Shown one piece after another: positions 13,976 through 19,732 of a stretch of 19,732 bases of DNA. Position numbers and translations under genes: made by a program. Position 1 is the stretch's first letter. Each line of letters opens with the position of its first letter. Where the stretch lies: contig JAEXTR010000287.1 of the NCBI GenBank assembly GCA_023406915.1, forward strand, positions 1-19,732, in the 5' to 3' direction. Source of the stretch: Bacteroidota bacterium (GTDB lineage: Bacteria > Bacteroidota > Ignavibacteria > Ignavibacteriales > Ignavibacteriaceae). The notes under the pieces were generated by a model. The model saw only the letters and a list, made by a program, of their open reading frames with translations, ran no database searches and was not told the origin of the DNA.

Positions 13976-14941
13976 ATGGCACCACATAAACAGCAAAAAG
14001 AATATGTAGCTGCTCTTGATATTGGGTCTAACTCATTCCATCTTATTATCGCACAGGTTCACCGTGATGGTAGCTTTACCGTCCTGAATCGGGAAAAAGC
14101 GGTGTTGCGCCTTGGGAGTATCCATCCTGATGGCTTTACCTTCATCAAACCCGAGGATATTGCTCATGCTGTCAGACTGATTAAGCATGCGCTCAGGGTC
14201 GCGGATCTGTATCACACAGGAATCAGAATTGTATCCACATCCGCCGTACGTGAATCAGTGAATCGGGATGAGTTTATTACTGCCGTAAGGACAGAGACAG
14301 GTTGTGAGATTGAAGTGATTGACGGCAAGACCGAGGCGGGGCTCATCTATCAGGGTATCATCCATGGTGTCCCGGCAAAGCATGAAAAGATACTCGCATT
14401 CGATATTGGTGGTGGAAGCACAGAGTTTATTTTGGGTGAAAACGGAAAACCAAATTTTCTGACAAGTGTGCCTTTAGGCGCTGTTCGTCTATCCAGAATG
14501 TTTTTCCCCGATTTCATTGTAAGAGAAGGTGCAGTTGAACTATGCAAAAAGCATATCGTTGCAATACTGGATGACGTGAAGAAGCATACTGATGCCAGCG
14601 ATTTTCACCTCGTTATCGGCTCAGCCGGAACGGTAAAAAGTTGCATGCAGGTTGCGGAGGCAAATGCTTTTATGCCAAAACGGGAAGGTATGTTTCGTAA
14701 GCTTTCTCCTGCAGCCATGCAAAGCGTGTTGCAGTTGTTACTTGCTTCGCCCACACCTGAGCAGCGCAATGCAATTCCGGGACTTGAATCTAAAAGAGCT
14801 GACATTGCCCCGGTTGGGGCCTTGATTCTTTCGTCGATTTTCCAGCACCTTGGTATCCAGGAAGTTATTTATTCAGACTTCGCTCTGCGTGAAGGGGTGA
14901 TCCTTGATACGATCAGTAAATTAAAGAAATATGAATCCTGA
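13976..14941 (+). CDS. Ppx/GppA family exopolyphosphatase or pppGpp phosphatase
   Basis: The 321-residue cytoplasmic enzyme belongs to the sugar kinase/actin/Hsp70 ATPase fold. It has phosphate-binding DIGSNS at 15-20, the likely catalytic glutamate Glu120 (in GKTEAGLIY), the second phosphate loop FDIGGGSTEF at 142-151, GSAGT in the second half, and a closing YSDFALREGVILD segment. It is the short form with only the Ppx/GppA domain, lacking the C-terminal HD domain of E. coli enzymes. It hydrolyses polyphosphate ends or converts pppGpp to ppGpp; which of the two cannot be told. The start at 13976 is chosen from the strong ribosome site. It follows the glycosyltransferase by 1 base and the DUF302 gene begins 44 bases downstream. 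Confidence 0.9.
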   Translation: MAPHKQQKEYVAALDIGSNSFHLIIAQVHRDGSFTVLNREKAVLRLGSIHPDGFTFIKPEDIAHAVRLIKHALRVADLYHTGIRIVSTSAVRESVNRDEFITAVRTETGCEIEVIDGKTEAGLIYQGIIHGVPAKHEKILAFDIGGGSTEFILGENGKPNFLTSVPLGAVRLSRMFFPDFIVREGAVELCKKHIVAILDDVKKHTDASDFHLVIGSAGTVKSCMQVAEANAFMPKREGMFRKLSPAAMQSVLQLLLASPTPEQRNAIPGLESKRADIAPVGALILSSIFQHLGIQEVIYSDFALREGVILDTISKLKKYES

Positions 14942-14985
14942 GACTTCTGTTTTGCATCCAACCATTAAAACCAAAGGAATCTGAC

Positions 14986-15372
14986 ATGGCATATTGTAAT
15001 GAAAAGACTGTTGAAGGAAGCTTCGCTGAAATAAAAGAAGCTGTTATTGCTGCGTTGAAGGCAGAAGGTATGGGTGTAATCTCTGAGATCAACATGAAGG
15101 CAGCATTGAAAGAAAAGATCAATGCAGATATTCCGGAATACCAGATTCTCGGTGCCTGTCATCCGCCGTCTGCATTCCAGGCTGTCTCGAAGGAGAAAAA
15201 TATCGGCGTGTTGCTACCCTGCAATTTTATTATCCGGCAGGAGGGTGAGAATAGCATCGTGATTGCAGCTGTTAATCCAATGCAAACGATGCAGAGCGTA
15301 CTGAATCCTGAACTGAATGATATTGCAGAAGAGATCAGTGCAAAAATTAACCGCGTTCTTGAAAGCATTTAG
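14986..15372 (+). CDS. DUF302 domain protein
   Basis: This 128-residue soluble protein consists of a single DUF302 domain. It shows the typical pattern of the family: an N-terminal segment around a helix (SFAEIKEAVIAALKAEGMG), then YQILGACHPPSAFQA, then NIGVLLPCNFIIR and a C-terminal segment with a conserved proline and a helix. The two single cysteines (in GACHPP and LPCN) are characteristic. No biochemical function is established for the family to my knowledge; members are often found with thiol or metal-related proteins. An AAAGGA site at 14973-14978 supports the ATG. It ends 6 bases before the methyltransferase gene. There is no signal peptide, so it is likely cytoplasmic. Confidence 0.88.
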   Translation: MAYCNEKTVEGSFAEIKEAVIAALKAEGMGVISEINMKAALKEKINADIPEYQILGACHPPSAFQAVSKEKNIGVLLPCNFIIRQEGENSIVIAAVNPMQTMQSVLNPELNDIAEEISAKINRVLESI

Positions 15373-15378
15373 GTCATC

Positions 15379-16545
15379 GTGAAAGTAACCCTTAAACCAA
15401 AAGAAGAACACCGGATACTCTCCGGACATTTGTGGGTGTTCAGTAATGAAATCGCCTCCATTGAACCTGAAGCAGTCACTGGTGACCTGGTAACTGTTCA
15501 CCGCTCTAATGGTGAACAGATCGGGTCTGGCTTTCTGAATCGTAATTCACTGATCGCAGTGCGTTTGCTTGGCGATACCAATGTATCAGATATCCATGCT
15601 TACCTGAGGTCTGCCATCCTCAGTGCCGCATCTTTGCGGCGCGATATCCTTTTCAGGGGTGATGCATGCCGTCTTGTGTTTGGAGAAAGTGATGGACTTC
15701 CCGGACTGATCATTGACCGTTTCAATAACTCCTTCGTTATCCAGATCAGCTCAGCAGGTATGGAGCGCTATAAGGAATTTATTGTCTCAGTTCTGGTTGA
15801 GGAGTTTCAGGCAAAAAACGTGATCACCCGTCATCAGATGGGACTTCGCCGTCTCGAGGGTCTGCCTGAATCGGATGAGATACTGAAGGGGGAAGAAGCG
15901 ACAGAAGAGATTTTTGTTAACGGTATTCAATACTCTGTGAATCTTTCATCCGGACAAAAAACAGGTTTCTACTTTGATCAGACAGATAATCGTGCTTATG
16001 TCCAGAACCTTGCGGCAGGGAAATCAGTACTCGATGCCTTCTGCAATTCAGGTGGCTTTGGCCTTCATGCAATGAAGGGCGGGGCAGTCTCAGTTGACTT
16101 TGTCGACGCTTCTGAAGATGAACTTGCCCAGGTTGAGAAGAATATTCAGCTGAACGGTTTTACTGCACCTCATAACCTTGTTCATGGTGATGTGTTCGAT
16201 TTCCTGTTTAAAGTTGCCTCCACTGGTAAGCAGTACCAGATGGTGATGATTGATCCCCCTGCATTTACTAAAAGCAGAAAAGACATTCCCGTTGCCCTAA
16301 AAGCGTATGAAAAGCATCATCGTGCGGCGATTCATGTAGCAGCCCCGGCCAGTATCCTGGTCTCCTCGTCCTGCTCATTTCATATAAAGAATGAACCACT
16401 GTTACAGGCGATCGATACCGCATTCCGCAAATCAGGCAGAAAATACAAAATTCTTCATACAGCAACCGCAGCACCGGATCACCCTGTTCTGGCTGCAATG
16501 CCCGAAACAACATATCTGAAATTTTTCGTATTTTATATTTTGTAG
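15379..16545 (+). CDS. Class I rRNA methyltransferase, RlmI (YccW) type with PUA domain
   Basis: The 388-residue protein likely makes 5-methylcytosine in 23S rRNA (RlmI modifies C1962 in E. coli) using S-adenosylmethionine. An N-terminal PUA-like domain (about 1-75, beginning KVTLKPKEEHRILSGHLWVF) binds RNA. Then come a middle domain, the conserved GQKTGFYFDQ at 192-201, SAM motif I (VLDAFCNSGGFG, 217-228), DPPAF at 292-296 and the catalytic cysteine Cys332 in SSSCSF. The start is GTG at 15379; the next in-frame ATG would remove the PUA domain, so GTG is preferred. The exact target base is inferred from the family. The gene is followed by a 147-base gap. Confidence 0.9.
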   Translation: MKVTLKPKEEHRILSGHLWVFSNEIASIEPEAVTGDLVTVHRSNGEQIGSGFLNRNSLIAVRLLGDTNVSDIHAYLRSAILSAASLRRDILFRGDACRLVFGESDGLPGLIIDRFNNSFVIQISSAGMERYKEFIVSVLVEEFQAKNVITRHQMGLRRLEGLPESDEILKGEEATEEIFVNGIQYSVNLSSGQKTGFYFDQTDNRAYVQNLAAGKSVLDAFCNSGGFGLHAMKGGAVSVDFVDASEDELAQVEKNIQLNGFTAPHNLVHGDVFDFLFKVASTGKQYQMVMIDPPAFTKSRKDIPVALKAYEKHHRAAIHVAAPASILVSSSCSFHIKNEPLLQAIDTAFRKSGRKYKILHTATAAPDHPVLAAMPETTYLKFFVFYIL

Positions 16546-16692
16546 TTTTTTTGAAAGTGGCATCCTCCCCGCCCTGAATCTGTGCAGCAGGTCTGCTCCG
16601 GATTGACACAATAAGTTATTATTTGGTTAGAACTTTGGCGCGGAGGCATGCGTCAAATATTTGTTATTCATTATTGAACGGAACAGAAAACA
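16546..16692 (+). promoter_or_regulatory. Largest intergenic gap; probable promoter region of the Bat operon
   Basis: These 147 bases carry no gene. TTGACA at 16603-16608 is a perfect -35-like hexamer, but nothing close to TATAAT lies 16-18 bases after it (GTTAGA at 16626-16631 is the poor best). A TTATTATTTG stretch at 16616-16625 vaguely recalls the Bacteroidota -7 element. A short inverted repeat, AGCAG-GT-CTGCT (16586-16597), sits just before the hexamer. I see no clear terminator after the methyltransferase gene. A promoter here is likely from layout; the exact elements are uncertain. Confidence 0.35.
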
Positions 16693-17682
16693 ATGAGTGT
16701 AGATATCACCGCCCTGAATGAAACGATCAACCGGGAAAGCGCTTTTGTTGATCTGCTGGTTACTGAAGTCGGCAAGGTCATTGTTGGACAAAAAATGATG
16801 GTCGAACGTCTGATGATTGGTTTGCTTGCAAACGGTCATATTCTGCTGGAAGGGGTACCGGGGCTTGCAAAAACTCTTGCAATCAAAACTCTGGCAGCTA
16901 CCATGGAGGCAAGCTATCGCCGCCTGCAGTTCACCCCTGATCTTTTGCCTGCTGACCTGATCGGAACTCAGATATACAATCAGAAAGAAGGCTCATTCCT
17001 GATTAAAAAAGGTCCTGTCTTTGCTAACTTTATTCTTGCTGACGAAATTAACCGCGCCCCCGCAAAAGTGCAGAGTGCCTTGCTTGAGGCGATGCAGGAG
17101 CGTCAGGTCACCATTGGTGAGTCAACCTTTAAACTCGATGACCCTTTCTTAGTGATGGCAACGCAAAACCCGATTGAGCAGGAAGGTACCTACCCATTAC
17201 CAGAAGCCCAGGTCGATCGTTTTATGCTGAAGGTGAAAATTACCTATCCGAACAGGGAAGAAGAAGTGAAGATCATGCGTCAAAATACCGGTGAGGCTGA
17301 ACCTACGGTCAACCGTGTGGTGAGTGTTGAGAATATCAGACGGGGCAGGGAACTGGTGCGCTCAGTGTATCTGGATGAAAAGATTGAAGGATATATTCTT
17401 GACATTGTGTCTGCAACTCGCCAGCCACACCTTTTCCGTCTCGATAACCTGAAGCAGCTCATCTCTTACGGTGCATCTCCCCGTGCCACTATTAATCTCG
17501 CTCTCGGTGCCCGCGCTATGGCATTCCTCAAGCGGAGAGGGTACGTCATTCCTGAAGATGTAAGAATGATTGCCTATGACGTACTTCGCCACAGAATTGG
17601 ACTTACCTATGAGGCTGAGGCGGAGGAAGTGACTACCGAAAAAATTATTGAAGAAATCCTGAACCGGGTTGAAGTGCCGTAA
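16693..17682 (+). CDS. MoxR family AAA+ ATPase of the Bat operon
   Basis: This 329-residue cytoplasmic ATPase has Walker A GVPGLAKT at 54-61, Walker B ILADE at 114-118 followed by INRAP, ALLEAMQERQVTIG at 129-142, sensor 1 with Asn159 (ATQNPIEQEGTYPLPEAQ), the VDRF arginine region at 174-177 and a C-terminal lid with a SPRAT sensor 2. These are standard MoxR features. MoxR proteins act as chaperone-like ATPases on von Willebrand factor A proteins encoded next to them. Here the DUF58 gene follows 3 bases later, then the Bat genes. It is the first gene after the largest gap, so it probably heads the transcript. Confidence 0.94.
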   Translation: MSVDITALNETINRESAFVDLLVTEVGKVIVGQKMMVERLMIGLLANGHILLEGVPGLAKTLAIKTLAATMEASYRRLQFTPDLLPADLIGTQIYNQKEGSFLIKKGPVFANFILADEINRAPAKVQSALLEAMQERQVTIGESTFKLDDPFLVMATQNPIEQEGTYPLPEAQVDRFMLKVKITYPNREEEVKIMRQNTGEAEPTVNRVVSVENIRRGRELVRSVYLDEKIEGYILDIVSATRQPHLFRLDNLKQLISYGASPRATINLALGARAMAFLKRRGYVIPEDVRMIAYDVLRHRIGLTYEAEAEEVTTEKIIEEILNRVEVP

Positions 17683-17685
17683 GCT

Positions 17686-18561
17686 ATGCTGACTACCAGT
17701 GAATTACTGAAGAAAGTCCGGTACATCGAAATTCGGACCCGTGGCCTTGTGAATGATGTCTTCTCGGGTGAATACCATTCCGTATTCAAGGGAAGGGGAA
17801 TGAACTTCTCTGAAGTACGTGAGTATCAGTTCGGTGATGATGTCCGTAGCATCGACTGGAATGTCACCGCCCGGTTTGACCATCCTTATGTCAAAGTCTT
17901 TGAAGAAGAACGCGAACTTACGGTGCTCCTGCTAGTGGATGTCAGCAGGTCTATGGGTTTTGGTACTGAGTATGCCCTGAAACGCCAGATCGCAGCTGAG
18001 ATCAGCGCTATCATTGCTTTCTCAGCATTAAAAAATAACGACAAAATCGGCTTGCTCCTTTTCTCCGGACAGGTTGAAAAATTTGTCCCCCCTAAAAAAT
18101 CAAAATCACACGCCCTTCGTATCGTTCGTGATCTGTTATCTGTTGAATCAGAAGGCACAGGCTCAGGATTGAACAATGCTTTACAGTTCACCCACCGTGC
18201 CATGAATAAACGGAGTATCATTTTTATTCTTTCAGATTTCTTTGACACTGGCTATGAAAAGTCATTGAAAATGCTTGCCAAAAAACACGATGTGGTGTGC
18301 ATCTCAATCAAGGACCGCAGGGAAAAAGACTTTATACCTTCGGGATTGATGACTGTGCAGGATGCTGAAACAGGCAGGATGATGGTGATTGACACTTCAT
18401 CCACAAAGTTCAGACGCGATTACCTGACCCAGCAGAAAATCCGTGAAGAACGCCTCAAGGAGTTTATGACTGCCTCCGGTGTTGATTACATCCCCATGAG
18501 TGGTGCAGACTACATTAAACCCCTCATCAGTTTCTTTAAGTCGAGGGAAAAAAGATGGTAA
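17686..18561 (+). CDS. DUF58 protein with von Willebrand A-like domain
   Basis: The 291-residue soluble protein is the usual partner of MoxR. The DUF58 signature lies at 37-64 (GRGMNFSEVREYQFGDD, then IDWNVTARF). A vWA-type domain follows with an intact metal-binding DxSxS at Asp85/Ser87/Ser89 (DVSRS), a possible metal-site Thr158 and a later LSDF at 182-185. It has no signal peptide or membrane helix, so it should act in the cytoplasm, perhaps as the adaptor between the ATPase and the Bat membrane proteins (inference). It begins 3 bases after moxR, and its last 7 bases overlap the next gene. Length is normal for the family. Confidence 0.92.
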   Translation: MLTTSELLKKVRYIEIRTRGLVNDVFSGEYHSVFKGRGMNFSEVREYQFGDDVRSIDWNVTARFDHPYVKVFEEERELTVLLLVDVSRSMGFGTEYALKRQIAAEISAIIAFSALKNNDKIGLLLFSGQVEKFVPPKKSKSHALRIVRDLLSVESEGTGSGLNNALQFTHRAMNKRSIIFILSDFFDTGYEKSLKMLAKKHDVVCISIKDRREKDFIPSGLMTVQDAETGRMMVIDTSSTKFRRDYLTQQKIREERLKEFMTASGVDYIPMSGADYIKPLISFFKSREKRW

Positions 18562-19523
18562 AAAAGGTTTTCCTTTTCATCGTGCTAAGCGCAGCATTGC
18601 TTCAGGCGCAACAATTGTCAGTAAAAGTGAAAACTGACCTGAAAGATTATCGCGTTGGAGACCTGATTTCATACACCGCTGAGATTACCCACCCGAAAGG
18701 TGCGCTCTTTTTTCCGGTAGTACCTGATTCACTTCCGGAAATGCTCGATCTTGTCAGTGTGGATTCTCTCCGCCGTGACGATGCAGGGACAATGGCTAAA
18801 ACCGTGTACGCCTTTACGTTTGCAGGTTTTGACTCGGGTGATGTCTTTATCCCTGCTTTCCACCTTCCCTTTTCCGTTCCTGCTGATTCGTTCCAATGGG
18901 GTAAGAGTCCTGTAGTGCAGCGAAAAGATACCGTTCTCCTGGCGGCAATTACAGATTCGGTACTGATTACTGTACACACGGTCGATGTTGATACTTCTAA
19001 AGCGTTCATCGATATTAAGGATGTGGTTGAGCTCCCCTATGACTGGGGATCAATCGTACCGTATGTGCTGATTGCCCTCGCTCTGCTGGTGGCAGGCATC
19101 GTAGCCTTCTATCTATGGAAGAAGAAGAGAAAGAAGTCACCGAAACCCGAACCAGAGATCGTATTGACTCCGAAGCAGCGTGCCCTTGCTGCTATTGCAA
19201 AACTTGAGGCGGAACAGCTTTGGCAGAAAGGTGAAATCAAGGAGTTTCACTCACGTATCACAGAGATTATCCGTACGCTTTTTGAAGAAACGTATGCTAT
19301 CCCTGCACTTGAATCCACTACAGGAGAAACACTGGAACTGCTCCGGAATGCCGGTGCTGATCAGCAGGTCGTAACCACAACTTCGCAGTTTCTCTCCAAC
19401 GCTGATATGGTTAAGTTCGCAAAATTTATCCCGGATGAAAAGATCAATACACAGATGATTGAGCAGTCAAGAACTATCACTGCACAGGTACCCGATACAT
19501 CAAAGGAGCATCCTGATGCCTGA
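18555..19523 (+). CDS. Bat operon membrane protein between DUF58 and BatA
   Basis: This 322-residue protein has a signal peptide (residues 1-18, ending LLQA before QQLS), a beta-rich periplasmic domain of about 145 residues, one membrane helix (about 167-187) with a strong basic stop (KKKRKKSPK), and a cytoplasmic part of about 130 residues that is mostly helical. The layout resembles the single-pass proteins, often unannotated or named BatD-like/DUF4381-like, encoded at this place in Bacteroidota Bat operons. It may link a periplasmic sensing domain to the cytoplasmic MoxR/DUF58 pair; this is inference. Its ATG overlaps the DUF58 end by 7 bases and its own end overlaps batA by 8, indicating translational coupling. 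Confidence 0.78.
   Translation: MVKKVFLFIVLSAALLQAQQLSVKVKTDLKDYRVGDLISYTAEITHPKGALFFPVVPDSLPEMLDLVSVDSLRRDDAGTMAKTVYAFTFAGFDSGDVFIPAFHLPFSVPADSFQWGKSPVVQRKDTVLLAAITDSVLITVHTVDVDTSKAFIDIKDVVELPYDWGSIVPYVLIALALLVAGIVAFYLWKKKRKKSPKPEPEIVLTPKQRALAAIAKLEAEQLWQKGEIKEFHSRITEIIRTLFEETYAIPALESTTGETLELLRNAGADQQVVTTTSQFLSNADMVKFAKFIPDEKINTQMIEQSRTITAQVPDTSKEHPDA
19503..19508 (+). promoter_or_regulatory. Ribosome binding site that decides the batA start
   Basis: AAGGAG lies 7 bases before ATG 19516 and inside the end of the preceding gene, supporting translation of BatA from an overlapping start. Confidence 0.7.
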
Positions 19524-19732
19524 CTTTGATGTGACATTTGCATACCCCTGGGTGCTTTTCCTGCTGCTGTTGCTGCCTTTACTGGCATTTGTTCGTATCT
19601 ACCGGACAAAAAAGAAAAATACTGCTCTCCTCTTTTCTGATGTGCAGTTACTTCCACCCTCTGCCCGTACGCTCCGTTCACGATTGAATGATCTTCCGTT
19701 TTATCTACGGTTGCTTGCACTCGGTTTCCTGA
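19516..19732 (+). CDS. batA: BatA (aerotolerance regulator), N-terminal part
   Basis: The frame starting at ATG 19516 is open to the window end, giving 72 residues. The sequence begins with a short segment typical of BatA (FAYPWVLFLLLLLPLLAF, a membrane helix near residues 9-26), then a basic stretch (RIYRTKKKN), an FSDVQLLPP segment and the start of a second hydrophobic segment (FYLRLLALGFL). This matches the N-terminal BatA domain that precedes a von Willebrand A domain, which must lie to the right. In Bacteroides fragilis, Bat proteins support survival in oxygen. The start is supported by an AAGGAG site; no other ATG in the first codons fits. Confidence 0.88.
   Translation, partial: MPDFDVTFAYPWVLFLLLLLPLLAFVRIYRTKKKNTALLFSDVQLLPPSARTLRSRLNDLPFYLRLLALGFL

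Overview
The window is compact bacterial chromosome, mid-40s % G+C by eye, with every recognisable gene on the + strand. I count 21 coding sequences. The two at the window edges are incomplete, a permease at the left end and BatA at the right. There are no tRNA or rRNA genes, insertion sequences, CRISPR arrays or phage genes, and no gene-free stretch over 150 bases. The gene content suggests the Bacteroidota/FCB group, probably on the Ignavibacteria, Kapabacteria or Chlorobi side. The reasons are a Bat aerotolerance operon in the Bacteroidetes-type order (MoxR, DUF58, anchored protein, BatA), a YbbR-like gene before tmk, folK followed directly by a deoxynucleoside kinase, and a TrkH of about 600 residues. 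This placement is inference.

Layout: (1) 1-3789 holds a TSUP permease end, a YbbR/CdaR-like anchored protein, thymidylate kinase and a C-terminal processing protease. (2) 3798-6926 holds a small membrane zinc-ribbon protein, then a two-gene FAD plus Fe-S oxidase (GlcD and GlcF type) for a 2-hydroxy acid. (3) 6931-9451 is a TrkH/TrkA potassium uptake pair. (4) 9462-12876 is a tightly coupled run: PgeF, a DMT permease, FolB, FolK, a deoxynucleoside kinase and a small membrane protein. (5) 12898-16545 holds a family 9 glycosyltransferase, a Ppx/GppA phosphatase, a DUF302 protein and an RlmI-type rRNA methyltransferase. (6) After the largest intergenic gap (147 bases), the Bat operon starts at 16693 and runs off the right end.

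Many neighbours overlap at stop/start codons (ATGA at 2131, 10199, 11104 and 11502; TGATG at 12671; overlaps of 7 and 8 bases at 18555 and 19516). This implies long transcripts with translational coupling. The functions are mainly housekeeping: nucleotide and folate supply, envelope maintenance, potassium balance, organic acid oxidation and stress response.

I did not find a clearly new system. The best leads are two small uncharacterised membrane proteins (3798-4109 and 12673-12876), the extra N-terminal membrane domain of TrkH, an N-terminal hydrophobic anchor on the glycosyltransferase, and a double TTCCGGAA palindrome at the end of folK.
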